A stretch of 64,000 bases of DNA from Mesocentrotus franciscanus (taxonomy: Eukaryota; Echinodermata; Echinoidea; Camarodonta; Strongylocentrotidae), in NCBI GenBank assembly GCA_037976565.1, contig CP137683.1, forward strand, positions 2,455,561 through 2,519,560, given 5' to 3'. A program made the position numbers and the translations under genes. Shown here one piece after another: positions 32,516 to 45,100 of this stretch (the first letter of the stretch is position 1; each line of letters starts with the position of its first letter). The notes beneath the pieces are model-generated. The model made no database searches. It saw nothing but the letters and a program-made list of their open reading frames with translations, and was not told the origin of the DNA.

Positions 32516-34374
32516 TTATATACTGAAAACAGGGTCATAGAATACAATTTTGGGCGACTTACTGGTCAATCATGGTAATCAAGTTTGTTTACGCTATCGA
32601 GGTTCTATGTTGATAAACTTGCACTGCATGAGCTGGGTAGCTTAGTTGGCCATTGAGATTGCACGTATCCCTATGCAGTCTGTACGTGCATTGCGCGATC
32701 ATGCCAAATTGGTAAATGAAATAAATTTCCAAATCGAGATTCAAACCTTTATTGATTGTGATCCTGAAGGTGATACTCAAATAATGAGGTGTCATATGAA
32801 AGAGCAGGTTTATCTCTATATTTCCAAAGGAGCGTCATCTCGTCATTACATGTAGATCTAGGCCTAGCTACAATCGAGATCGCTGGTCGTCTGCGCTGCG
32901 GTATGCAATTAAAAAACCTAAAATGTAGCGACTAAATCATCGCACAAATGTAAGGTGTCCGCGCTCGCACAAAGACAATTTTAACACGTAAACCAATGGG
33001 GATCGCAGGAGGATGAGGATGAGGGTATAAATTTTTAACTATGCCCTGTGGGCTATTGCTATTCCCTGTGAGTGGGGCATGGCTTGAAATCACGACTCCA
33101 ATTTCGACCAATCAGATGGCTAGATTTCTAAAGTGAGGTATATAACATTTATTATCAATACCATGAATATCGCGATGTTAAATGGTAAAAACACATTTAC
33201 TATGGATGGGTACTAGGGGGTGGAGGAGGGTGGGGATACTCAAATTTCGTTTGGACGGGGTTGTGTGGCTGAAGCGTCTAAACCCATACTCTTTTTTAAG
33301 GGTCATTTTGGCAGAAAATGGTACCCATTATTAGGGACTTCAATTAAAAACGCAACCCATTGTTAAAGTTTTGCCGTATTCCATTTGCATGAATGATTTA
33401 CACTTTCACATACCTTAACAGCTTTCCCACTTCCAGCTGTTTGTTTTTCCTCTAATTTCTTTTAAACGTTGCACGCTTTCTTGTACTTTCCATTGTACTC
33501 CAGCCTCTTTAGCTTTTTTATTTAAAATACATCATTTTGTAACAATAATGTAGCATACTGTAAAAGTACTTGTGGGAAAAATGCACTGAAAAGCAGACCG
33601 AGCAGCACCCAGGAGCAGCATATCTCGAAAATGATTGAATTTACTAGTATGAAACTGGGATGTGACGACCGGGTGTGACGATTCTATTGAAAGGAGTGGA
33701 CATTTTCCAAGGCGGTTCACTTCCAACTTGCTGGGTTCACCAGTCTTGTCACCTTTAATTCTATTGATAATCTCACATTTCTAGGAAGGAATTGAGGCTG
33801 TGACAAGGTGATTACAATATTAGAATGACAAAAATGTCAATGCATGATTATTCCGTGAATTACATTAGAAGAGTAACCCATGTTTAAGGCCAAGATCTGA
33901 AAAGCTGGAGCACTTTTAGGGATTTTGCAGCACAAAATCATACCCCATCTATAGGGATTTTTTGCTTTTTACAAAAAAGTAACCCATAAGAGCGGCACAT
34001 CCCCGTATATCGTATTAAGGGAGTACCCCCCCCCCTGGCCCCACTACCCTCTCTCTCTCTCTCTCTCTTGCTAACCTTTTGTGGGGGTTCATGTTTTATT
34101 CCTTCAAACAAACAGAACACACAACATCAACAATTTCGTGAACATAACTACGTACGAATAATGTAAATTGGAGGTTTTTAAGCCAAGATAAAAAAAAAAG
34201 AAGAAGAAAACAAAACCCTCTACCCCTACCCCCCCCCACACACACACACACACCCCTGCATACTCGCTCGCTCACACCTGTCCCAGAAAGCTGCTCACAT
34301 TCCTGTGGAAATCATTTTTACAAATACATAATTATCATTACTATTAAATGCTACCGGCTCACGGGAGAAACGCC

Positions 34375-34510
34375 GCCTCACACGCGCACACGCTCACTCT
34401 CTCACCGACTCCCCTCCCCCTCTCACCCTTCCTCCCCATCTCTATCTCTCTCTCTCTCTCTCTCCCTCTCTCTCACTCACTATCTCCCACCCTCTCTATT
34501 TTGAATTCTT
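34375..34510. repeat. (CT)n/(CA)n-rich simple repeats
   Basis: Runs of ctct and cacac between 34,225 and 34,510 with no coding potential. Confidence 0.85.
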
Positions 34511-35664
34511 AACTTCAACCAGTAACCAGACACTAAATCTAAACTTACCAGTTTGCTCTGTACACTAACTTTCATAAACTCTCGTCTTTTTTGTTATTTT
34601 TGAAGGAATAGATTTTTTTCTCCATACAGGGGTTGTGTAGAAACATATTGGCAATAATTGTTTTGAGAGTGCATGTATGATTGACAATTTTCCTGAGAAA
34701 AAAATTACAATTTCGGATTTTTTTTTTTTTTAGTACAGAGCAAGTGGGAGGGGACCTCGCAAGATATGTCAGAGTTCCAATTTAATTGTGTTTGATTGAT
34801 CGCAACTTCAAAAATGTATAACTTTCTTATTTTTAATTGGAATTTGCTCAAACTTTCACTGACCTATTCCTCTCATTTTCTGCTTCTATTAAAACCAACT
34901 TTATATCAGGGTGGACTTAAAATCTTTAAGGATCCACCAAATGTTGATAGATTCTTTTTTTGTCATATTTCTAAATCAGAACCTTAATAACAAAGGTTTA
35001 AGTTTTTGAGTTGATTTTGCAATATCTCCCAAATCATATTGCACTCAGATTACTTGTGTGATAGGTTATTACTGTAAGACCTTGATGGATTCCAAACTTC
35101 CAAATTCCTAAAAGTATCTTTGTATCCGTCCAAAACGTTCCAAATGAAGCAAATTAATAATGAATTTACTATATAATTATTATTTTTGATGAAATCTTTC
35201 ATGAAATGAATAAATTGAATCCTTATACTTAGTAGAATTGTATGTGATTATAAATATTGAGATTGATTGCCTTAACTGCCATTCACAGTCCAACAGATTT
35301 TATATTATTGATTAAAGTATATTCTATGCCACGTGTGATTCACTTGTATATAAAAGTATATGTGTAAGTTGCGTGGGAGGCACCTTTCCTATATATTAAA
35401 TAGTCTATATAGATACTGATTAGTGATTGGTCAAAGCGCCATCACGTGACTAGCGCTGCAAGGATCTCAAACGTTATATTGCCCGAATGACGTCAGCTCG
35501 GTCCGTTATATTGGACCGAGGAGCGTCATCACTACGTCATACTGCATATCTGCCGCAGTGCATTGCGCTGCAAAGTAATTCATGCAGCGCAGACAACATA
35601 CAGCTACAGCTAGCTAGCTAGCTACGCGCCGCGCCCGCGAATCTTAAATTTCGTCTGACCAAAC

Positions 35665-36974
35665 ATGGCGACTGCAAGTCGATTTCAGTCCCTCGACGAG
35701 GAGGAATTAGACAGAATCGTTGACACGAAGGATTCTCATTGTATGAAAGCAGTGATCAATTCATCAGTGAACATTCTTAGTCAGTACTGTGTGGAAAAAG
35801 GCACATCAATTAAAGACATTGAGGACTTCTCAGCAGATGAACTAAACGGCTTTCTTCGAACGTTCTACGCTGAGGTAAGGAGAACGAGTGGTGAGCTGTA
35901 CGCTAAAAGATCAATGATAACCCTACGTTACGGACTACAAAGGCATTTTAATAGAGTGAAGGAATTCGACATTGTGAATGATGCACAATTTAAACAATCC
36001 AGTGAAATGTTTCGTGCCATGTTGGTTCAAGTCAAACTAGCTGGCAAGGGATCTGTCACCCACAAAGATCCAATTTCTAAGGAAGACTTTGTGAAAATAA
36101 AATCATCTTCAGCGTTAGATGTGAACACAGCTAAAGGACTTCAAAACAAAGTTTTTGTTGACATGATGCTTCATCTATGCAATAGAGGCAGGGAAAATTT
36201 GCGCAACTTCACTAAATCAGACTTTGCCATCAGTTCTGATTCTTCAAATCAGAGATTCGTCTACTTTGCTTGTGATATGCTAACCAAGACAAGAACCATC
36301 GCGGTGAGTCTCTTGACGACTCACGCAGTCAGAGCGGACGAATGTATGAAACCAAACGTGCAGATTGCCCAGTAGAATCATTCTGTAAGTACATTTCTCA
36401 TCTCAATCCTTCTAATGATGCATTTTGGCAGCGTCCGAACACAGTTGTTCAATCTCATGAGCAGGTGTGGTACAATAATGTACCTGTAGGGAAAAATACA
36501 CTTGGATCAAAAATGCAGACGATTTCTAGAGAGGCAAAAACATCCAGAATCTACACCAATCATTGCCTTCGGGCTACTACGATCCATACTCTTGATGAGA
36601 AAGGGTTTGCAGCAAGACACATCATGACTGTTTCAGGGCATAAATCAGAGACCAGTATCAAGTACTACGCCCATGTCGAAGAGTCCAAAAAACGAAAAAT
36701 GAGTCTGTGCCTGTCAGATAAATTTGCAACGGATGGTAGTGGTACCAATAACAATGCAGCTAGCACTAGCAGTCACGGCAGTACGCTTAGCCTTAGGCCT
36801 CCGTGCAGTCCGGCCTGTGCTAGTCCAGGACCTAGTTCCTCCCAAGACCTGGTTCTGTCTCATCAGTCGCCACAGAGTCAGACACTTAACGTGGTATCCA
36901 ATAAACTTGATGTTGACAAAAGCGTAAAGCACGTGTACAATTTTCATAATTGTACAGTCAACATTAATAATTAA
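35665..36974 (+). pseudogene. Crypton-type tyrosine recombinase (one frameshift)
   Basis: Two overlapping frames make one recombinase: 35,665 to about 36,303, then to 36,974 in another frame. The N-terminal part (D-S-H-C-M-K-A-V-I-N-S-S) is the helical core-binding region of Crypton/DUF3504-like proteins. C-N-R-G-R-E-N-L-R carries the first catalytic Arg. The second frame has N-H-C-L-R-A-T (His and second Arg), V-S-G-H-K-S-E-T and the K-Y-Y-A-H-V nucleophile Tyr region. A net -1 (or +2) shift near 36,303 breaks it; the second frame is open upstream of its ATG with D-D-S-R-S-Q-S-G-R. A Ser/Pro-rich tail follows. Whether this is a mobile or a domesticated copy is open. Codons are otherwise intact, suggesting youth. 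Confidence 0.85.
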
Positions 36975-37246
36975 CTATAAACCCATCGAACTGGACTAGA
37001 CTGTAGGCCTATATACGTTCTCCTGTTCCTGTGTTAGCATTCGTTTTAACGTTTTCAAGTTTTGAATTGGAAGTTTGAACATTTACTGAGTTAAATTTCA
37101 AGTGTGTGAAAGGATTGGCTTCTAGACCTCTATAGGAATTCCTCCTCAAAGTCAAAGAGGTAAGTCAAATTGATTTCAGTATTTTGAATTAGTGTACATG
37201 AAGGCCTAGATCTAGATCTACATGACACAAATGTCGTATCTATATC

Positions 37247-37425
37247 GACTATATAATATAACAGATATTGCCTGTTGTATCGCTTTAATAAATAACATTT
37301 CACTTCCCCTCCAAAGTTATATTTTCCCCTCGGGATAATATTTTCCCTCGGGAAAAATATAACTCTGTCGGGGAAGTGAAATGTTATATTAAACCTCTAG
37401 GCAGGCAATATATGTATAATATAAA
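37247..37425. repeat. Nested palindrome 3' of the Crypton gene
   Basis: AACATTTCACTTCCCC pairs with GGGGAAGTGAAATGTT, and ATATTTTCCCCTCGGG with CCCTCGGGAAAAATAT; outer sequences TATTGCCTG and CAGGCAATA also pair. The shape is a cruciform-capable element of about 180 bp. It may be an independent MITE or a 3' part of the Crypton. Confidence 0.75.
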
Positions 37426-37429
37426 GCAC

Positions 37430-38395
37430 ACAATGTGATTTTTATAAATATTTGTATATTGTGGAATATGGATTTTTCTTTTTTCTACCACAGATGAAAA
37501 AATAAAAATATATAAAACATTTAAATAATTGCTTTTCTTTTGATTTATTGACCAAGATTTGTTATTATTCAAAGATAAATTGCTAATGAAATATATTTTT
37601 TTTCTTCTTCATTTGACCAGTAAAAACAGAATAATTATATCGCAAACATACACCTTCATCCATCAAATATTTGTGCATTACATTTGAGAAACTACAAAAC
37701 ACTGATACAGTCATATACATGTATGTGCATGTAAATGTATTGAAAAACAAGAGACCTGATGACTTTATTCCGCCATCAGCTTTAATACTCTTCAAATTTC
37801 TAACTTCATCCTACTTATAACAAGATATGGACGATTCAATACCGGCAATACAAAATCAAGACATGCAATACTTCTGTGAACTCATTACTTTTACATACAA
37901 TTCAGTAATTTTTTCAATTAAACAAATGATATGCTGGCATATGAGTAAGCTATAGAGTGTATCCGTAGATCTGACCTGTTCTCAACATTTTATTTCTTTT
38001 GTTACTACAAGGTAAAAGCAATATGCGCAGTAACATCTGCAAAGTTATTTTCCTTGCCTTTGTATTCTATAAAAATCACAGGAACTTCAGATATCAAGCT
38101 TTATATGTACATGTATTTCCTGCAAGCCAATACAAAAATAAAAAAATCTTGAAAGAATCTTCATTATTCAACAATAGCTCAAAGGGCTAAACAATGGTTT
38201 CAAGAAGAAAAAAATGAATGCAATATTTGAATACATTCATATCTTCAAGATTTCCTTGTAACGTACATTATCATATAATCTTCCTAATACTGTTAGTGAA
38301 CATAGCACAAGGCACTGACTTTTTCAGAATTATTTGATATATAAATATCAAAAGAAGAAAACGACAGTAGATCTAAACAATTAAAGGGAGTGTAG
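37430..38395. other. AT-rich spacer 3' of gene B
   Basis: No gene seen. If the gene B stop at 38,940 is real, its 3' UTR extends into this region on the minus strand; an AATAAA on that strand lies at 37,989-37,994 and another at 37,764-37,769. Confidence 0.4.
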
Positions 38396-38399
38396 CATG

Positions 38400-38565
38400 T
38401 CGAGACTGTGTCTTTCCCGTGGCCCTACTCTGGGCCAATCGGGTATAATACGACTACGGACGACGCGACCGCAGCATTCATGTGCGTGTAACATAAGCGA
38501 AACCGAAGCGTGAGGAGAACTTCGGTCTGTTTCGCGAACACTAAATCAAAACGAAAATCAAAGGT
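38400..38565. promoter_or_regulatory. CpG-rich patch, possible promoter or first exon
   Basis: A GC- and CpG-rich island in AT-rich DNA contains GCGACCGCAGC, GGGTATAATACG and CGCGAACAC. On the plus strand it ends AAATCAAAG followed by GTGAGC, a good donor, so it could hold a plus-strand first exon. No downstream exon was recognised. Confidence 0.3.
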
Positions 38566-38939
38566 GAGCAACACAATTTCATATGTACAAGAAACATAAC
38601 TCTACTATAATTCTTCAGTCTTCATCTCTTTAAATGTAGGATGTGCAATCCTCAATTAATCAGTTGACTACTGGATTCTCACATTCACATAGGCTTAATA
38701 CAGGAGCTACCCGGTTCCAGTACACAGAGAGTTAACTACACCGATTCTACAGTCCCTGCAAATCGGATACAATTTGACTTTTGTATAATACAATTTTTAC
38801 ATAGATCATTGTATTCCAAGTCATCTTGGGCTTAGAATTACACCAGTAAAAGCAATATTCAGCTCCGTCCACTATGAAATGTGCTATCTCACTGGAATTC
38901 TTTTGCAATTCTAGCAAATTCAAAACAATTTGTTTTTCT

Positions 38940-39112
38940 TCAACCCTGTAATGTGCATTCCCTAATTGACCGGGCCCCTTCAACACCATCAATGCTTTGT
39001 GTTTGACAGGCCTTGCAAGTCTTCTGCTCTGCATGAGGTTGGTAGGTGCCAGGGCGACAAGGCAGGCATGGCTGGTATCCTGTAGATGAGTACTGACCAG
39101 GCAGACATGGCT
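38940..39112 (-). CDS. Gene B last exon: ephrin-receptor-like module and stop
   Basis: After GCATATTTTAG the frame reads P-C-L-P-G-Q-Y-S-S, C-L-P-C-R-P-G-T-Y-Q, C-K-A-C, R-E-C-T-L-Q-G and TGA. The Cys spacing and P-G-x-Y repeats match GCC2_GCC3 (ephrin-receptor-like) domains. An alternative phase 1 donor (G then GTTGAAG, 38,944) is weak, so termination here is preferred. Confidence 0.8.
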
Positions 39113-42100
39113 CTAAAATATGCAAACCAAAAACAGAAAATGTGTATTTGAAAGAATCATTTAAATGTGGCATGGTCATGATGAAAGTCATGACTTGCCA
39201 CAGGTTCACCCAAGTTCTGTCACATGAAACCTATCCTTCATCAATTGAACTGGCTACCCATCAGGTCCTGGATTCAATACAAAATACTTCTTCTCATCTT
39301 CAAATGCATCCACGGTCTGGCTCCTCCCTACCTATCTGAACTTATAACTATCAGGCAACCATCCCGCTACTCCCTTTGCTCCTCTAAAGACATCACGCTA
39401 AACAACCCATCTCCCAAGATGCTACCCACACCTGGTGATAGAGCCTTCACAACTGCGGCTCCCAAACTGTGGAATAACCTACCGATATCTCTTTGTAACC
39501 AACAATCTGTCAATGCCTTCAAAAGTTATCTCAAAATTCACCTCCTCTGTTAACAATATAACTATAAAGCGCATTTGAAAATGTATATGGAAAATGCACT
39601 ATTTAAATACATTATTATTATTATTATTCATTTGTCTTGGAATGTAAGGAAACTTACTTAAAATCTGAGAAATGCCATGGTTTGTTGATAATTCTATTCT
39701 TACTGCAGTGAATATCAATATGAACATGATAATATGAAGACTAGTCATTGCAAATGAGTTCCTGAATTTCACCACCCATACAATGAGGCCAATTTTCCTG
39801 AACTAACAATTAACAAACAAAAATGCTCAGATCATATTCATAAAGGCAGACTAAGTTAAACTTAGTTCAACTTTTCCCATTGAGTTAAGGAACACCAAAT
39901 TTCAACCTTATTATTCCATACAATACACTGTAATTTTAATGCATGTTAGCTCTACACAACTTATGACAGGAGATCATACATTGTCAGTTAAACTGCTCCA
40001 CTATATCAACAGTTAGTTTAGAAGTATTTATCAACAAACCTTCACAGTCAGCAGCACTCCTTGCTCCCCATTCCCTAGTAAAAGTGCCATCCACACATGG
40101 TTTGCATTGGCTTTGAGCTTGCTCATCTTGATAAAAACCTCTTTCACACTCAACACATTCGCCAGAAGATTGATGGAAGTAGTGCCCAGTAGGACAAGCA
40201 ACTGGAAACGAAAGTAATATGTGCATGTGGCAGTAAGTGAACAGTGTATTACACTCTTTACATCAAAATCTACAAGTATATCATCTTCAGAGAGCCAGAA
40301 GGGCATCAACTCAGTGTAAAATTATAAGAGTTTCTGTCTCTCTATATATATGATATACCGTGTGAGTCAAAACAAAGTTTACACCTAGAAAATTGCTAAT
40401 TATTTTAAAAATCATCTATGAACAGTAAATTATTATACATCTTATGAAAGAGTGTTTTATCCCAAATCATTTGGTATCATTTTTGTGTGGTATGTGTTCA
40501 CGCTTGAATGAACAGGAGGCATTGTTTGCGAGAGTGCAAAAATCGACTTGCGCCAAAGTGATGCATACAGCATGTATTATGTTGGGATTAGCGGGGTGAG
40601 AGAATTAATTGAAATAAAATGTATCAAATGAAATGCATTGCATATGCTTTTTGCAGAAGCAAATTCACACACGCACACACACACGCGCACAAATGTTCCT
40701 TGATATTTTATATATCGATATTTGATATGTGTGGCATGATTAATTTTGTTAGGGATGTTATTTGGATCTGCAAAAAACGATTTAATAACCGAATCATAAG
40801 TGTTTTATTTAAACATCACACAAGCAACTTTTTTGCATTCTCGCAAACAATGCCTCCTGTTCATCCAAGCGTGAAGACATACCACACAAAAATGATACCA
40901 AATGATTTGGAATAAAACACTCTTTCATAAGATGTATAATATTTTACTGTTCATAGATGATTTTTAAAATAATTAGCAATTTTCTAGGTGTAACTTTTTT
41001 TTGACTCACACGGTACACATACATGCTCATTAGTCTTGATTAACCTCATTCTACTATAAGTCATCACTGAACCATCCTTAAATTCTTTCCCTTTTGAGAA
41101 ATTAAAAGATCTCACTGTGTAACACTGATACTGTGTAATGGTACCAAACCACTAGAACCAGGAAGTGAACAAGTATGAAAGAAATCAGAGGTGAATGTGG
41201 GTGATATACAATGTATTCAACAAGTCTTTATATAGTCCTAAAAAGAAACAATGATCAATTGAAAAAATAAGTAAATACGAAGATGGCATTGTAGTTTTAG
41301 ATTAAAAGAAGAAAGACGAAGGAATAAGTTTACATCATTTTTTTCTTCATCTGAAAACTTACTGCACGTGTGGCAATCATGATCTGGAATGTATCCTTCG
41401 TCACATTCAGAGACAAGGTCATCAAACCACAGACCAAGGTCTATGCCTGCAGTCTGCTGCTCTTCACTTGGTTTCCTTTTGTTCCCACTCCTGACACCAT
41501 ATAGAGGACCAGCTTGGTTCTCTTCACTTGTTTCTTCTGATATCCCACCGCTGCCACCAAGTAGAATATCTTTGGTGTGGTGATGGATGTGTTTTGCCAG
41601 TTTGTACATGATCTCTGCCTGGCTTTGATTATTTTCATGCAGATCCTCACCGAATGCCATACTCAGCACCTTGAAAATGACATAAAGAATGGATAGGGTG
41701 AAGTAAAGGGGATGGTTTTGAAAGAAAGGATGGAATAATCAATGACATTTTACAAATTAAGGTACATCTAGAATTGAGTGACATATGTGTCTGCATTAGA
41801 TGACTCATAGTGTATGGTAGAAAATGATATGGATTTTGTACTCAAAACTTTGAAGAGATCTAACACACAGGAAGCCAACAAAGGTGAATGAAACTGGACA
41901 TACTGTGATTGTAATCATATGCAACATTCACATTCTGTGCTTAACTTCATAAATAAGAAGTGAGGTCGGGGTTGGATGAAGATTTGGTATTATATCAGAT
42001 TTAACTCTAGAGTTAGATTTCAGTCTATGGGTGGGTACAGTGTTAGGTCTTAGGTTGAAGTCCTCCAAGTTCTCACCATGGATACTGCAGCGATGCCACT

Positions 42101-45100
42101 TCTCTCAGACTCCTCTCCCAGCCTCTCTGAGATGACATCTCGTTTCTGACGATTGTTCCCTGGTCCACACGTGACCCTGACATGGTCGACAGTGCAAAGT
42201 TGGTTCTTGGTGCAGATTGCAGCAAAGTTTGTCTTGCTGATGATGCTCACAAATTTTTCTGAGATGGCATGAATCGTCTGGTTCTCACCTGCACCACACT
42301 TTCCTTCAAAATACATCATGCTGAGTGGAAGGTTCATACGCCTGGGCTTGCGACGTTCTGCAGAAAGAGAAATAAAGGGGCATAACTGGGACTTAATTTG
42401 GATAAGATAAGATAAGATAAGATATCATTTATTGTCTTCTTCCCAAAAAAGAAGAAACTTGCCATCCAGGTGAATCATACATATTACATAAAATTACACA
42501 AACTGATACAAAAATTGTAAAATAAGTACATTCATATCAAAAATATCAAAAAGCATAAAAAGTATGAATAAATAAATATAAATTACATACATATAATACA
42601 AAATGCATATAACATATAAGGGTGAAGGGAAGAAGACTACAAGGAAGAAGTAGAGAAGAATAAACCGACCCCACCCCCGAGCTTCAATCTCTACAAACAA
42701 GTCAAAGAGACAGAGAGACTAGAGAGAGAAATGGAAAGAGAAGCGAAAAAAGGAAAGGAAAGTAACAGAAAGAAAAGGAGAGAGGGAGAGAAAGAGAGAG
42801 GGATAAGAGAGGGTCAGGAGAGGAGGATAAGAGAGAGAGAGTCAGGAGAGAAAGGAAGAGGGAGAAAGTACATAGCATATAAAAGAGGTTAAAAAAGTTA
42901 CTGGGAAGGCAGCTGCACCGCTGCTGCTTGGAGGAAAAGTACACAAGGTAAGGTAAAATACAGGCGACTAAATCCAAAAGACCTAAGTGCATGTTGAATG
43001 CACGGAAGGGTCATGGAAAAGTCGGCGGGCGCGTGCCAGGTGGCCACCATGCCAACCATTTTTAACATGGAAACACGTTCAACAACCCGGCACGCGCCCG
43101 TCGAGGATCCCGAACTAAATAAAATAAAGACGGCTGGTTCATTAAAACCAAAAGGCCATCTTCGCAATGCAACCACATCCAACGCACAAACCCCTGCGAA
43201 GCGCCCCAATACAAATCACCCCACCCACCCGATAAGAACAACAGCACTCCAACAGAGAGAATCCGAACCGCACACACTAGTCGCTGCCAGGCAGGACAAA
43301 CATTATGGCTTGACCTACCTAGCAACAGCCAATATGCGCAGCTCGCACCCCGATAAACACTACCACTCCCACCAGGCGATCAAAGCAACCTGCACCAAGG
43401 CATCCCACAAAGACCCATGCACCAAACCCGGCCATACCACGAAAAAGGCCCAATACAGGAAATTACTAAAATAAGAACACACATTATTGAAGGGCACGAG
43501 AATACACAAGTTCATGCTGAAAGCATGGTAAAGTCGGCGGGCGCATGCCAGGTGGCCACCATGCCAACCATTATTAACTTGGAGGCATGTACAACAACCC
43601 GTCACGCGCCCGTCGAGGATCCCGAGCTAAAAAAAAAATAAATAAAAAAGGGCCGATTCATTTAAGACCAATTACAAGAGATTACTAAAAAATAAGAAGA
43701 AAAAAAACCACATGATTAACCGGCAGTGAAAACTCACATTAATGTTGAAATGCATGTAAAAGTAAAAGTCGGCGGGCGCATGCCAGGTGGCCACCATGCC
43801 AACCTTTGTTAACTTGGGAACATGTTCAACAGCCCGGCACGCGCCCGTCGAGAATACCCAAGCCAAATATAAAGGGCTGATTCATTTAAGACCAATTACA
43901 AAGAAATTATTAAATCAGAAATCACTACATAATTAAAAGGGCACGAGTAAACACAAGTGCATGTTGAATGCATGACGACGTCGGCGGGCGCATGCCAGGT
44001 GGCTACCATGCCAACCATTGTTACCTTGGAAACATGTTCACAACCCGGCACGCGCCCGTCGAGGATCCCGAGCTAAAACATTTTGCGTCCCTGGGTACTG
44101 TTAAATAGATGTATTGCACAAGGTATGAAGGTTCTACGAAATCTTTCTGTTCTTACACGTATCTGACGTGCCCTACCAGACTCATTAAAGATCACTACTT
44201 GGTTAAGAGGATGTGAATAATCTTTAACAAGTTTCTGAAAATGTGTCAGAATACGCTCATCTACTATGTCTGCCAGACATTCAACATCTCTGCCTATTAT
44301 TTTCTTTGTTGCTTTAATAATCCTTTCCAACTTTGTTCTATCCTGAACCCTCAGAGAATTAAACCAAACAACACAGCAGTATGTAATCACGGATTGAATG
44401 ACTGAGCTATAAAAAAGCTTCATGATATCTCTATTCACACCAAACATATTCATTTTCCTGAGTAAATACAACCTCTGGTTTGCCTTTGATTATGTTTTCT
44501 TAACATGCATGTCCCATGACATACTACTATCAATGTGAACTCCCAGGTATTTGTATTCGGTGACAATATCAACATTCTCATCAAGTACAGATAAGGGAAT
44601 TATGTCGTTCTTCTGCCTTCTGAAATCTATGATCATTTCTTTTGTTTTTCCTATATTCAAGACCAGATTGTTTCCTTGACACCAGTTTACAAACTTAGTT
44701 ACTTCATCTCTGTAGGGTTTTTCATCATTCTGACATATATGACCCATGACTACTGTATCATCTGCATATTTTATAATAGTACAGGATTCATTTTCCATCT
44801 TACAATCACTAGTATAAACACTGAACAAAAAGGAGACAGTACACATCCTTGAGGGACGCCTACCTTTGTTGTAATCAGATCAGACTGCGAATTATTAACT
44901 TTGACTCTCTGTTCCCTATTCACTAGAAAATTCAGAACCCATGAGCATAAACTTGGATGGACCCCCAAGACCTGAAGTTTCTGTTTCAAACACAAAGGAT
45001 CAATGGTATTAAAAGCTGAGGAAAAGTCAGCAAACAAGATTCGTGCATAGGTTTTTGGCTTGTCCAAGGGTTTACATAACTTATGCCAGAGGGTCATGAT

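Larger units (their letters stand above)
29230..35660. other. Intergenic region between gene A and the Crypton
   Basis: I see no supportable host exon here. Contents are: a 130-bp hairpin element (29,862-30,000), (GTTTT)n DNA at 30,225-30,300, degenerate GGTTCATAATTCCGAA repeats (30,955-31,185), purine runs (32,225-32,340), a palindrome (32,345-32,515), CT-rich runs (34,040-34,510) and AT-rich unique DNA. Several 60-95-codon ORFs have no recognised domains. Confidence 0.6.

Noticed and set aside
41238..41363. Extension of the linker ORF beyond the GTAAGT donor
   Set aside because: The frame continues only into AT-rich intron; the donor joins in phase to the ephrin-like exon at 40,201.
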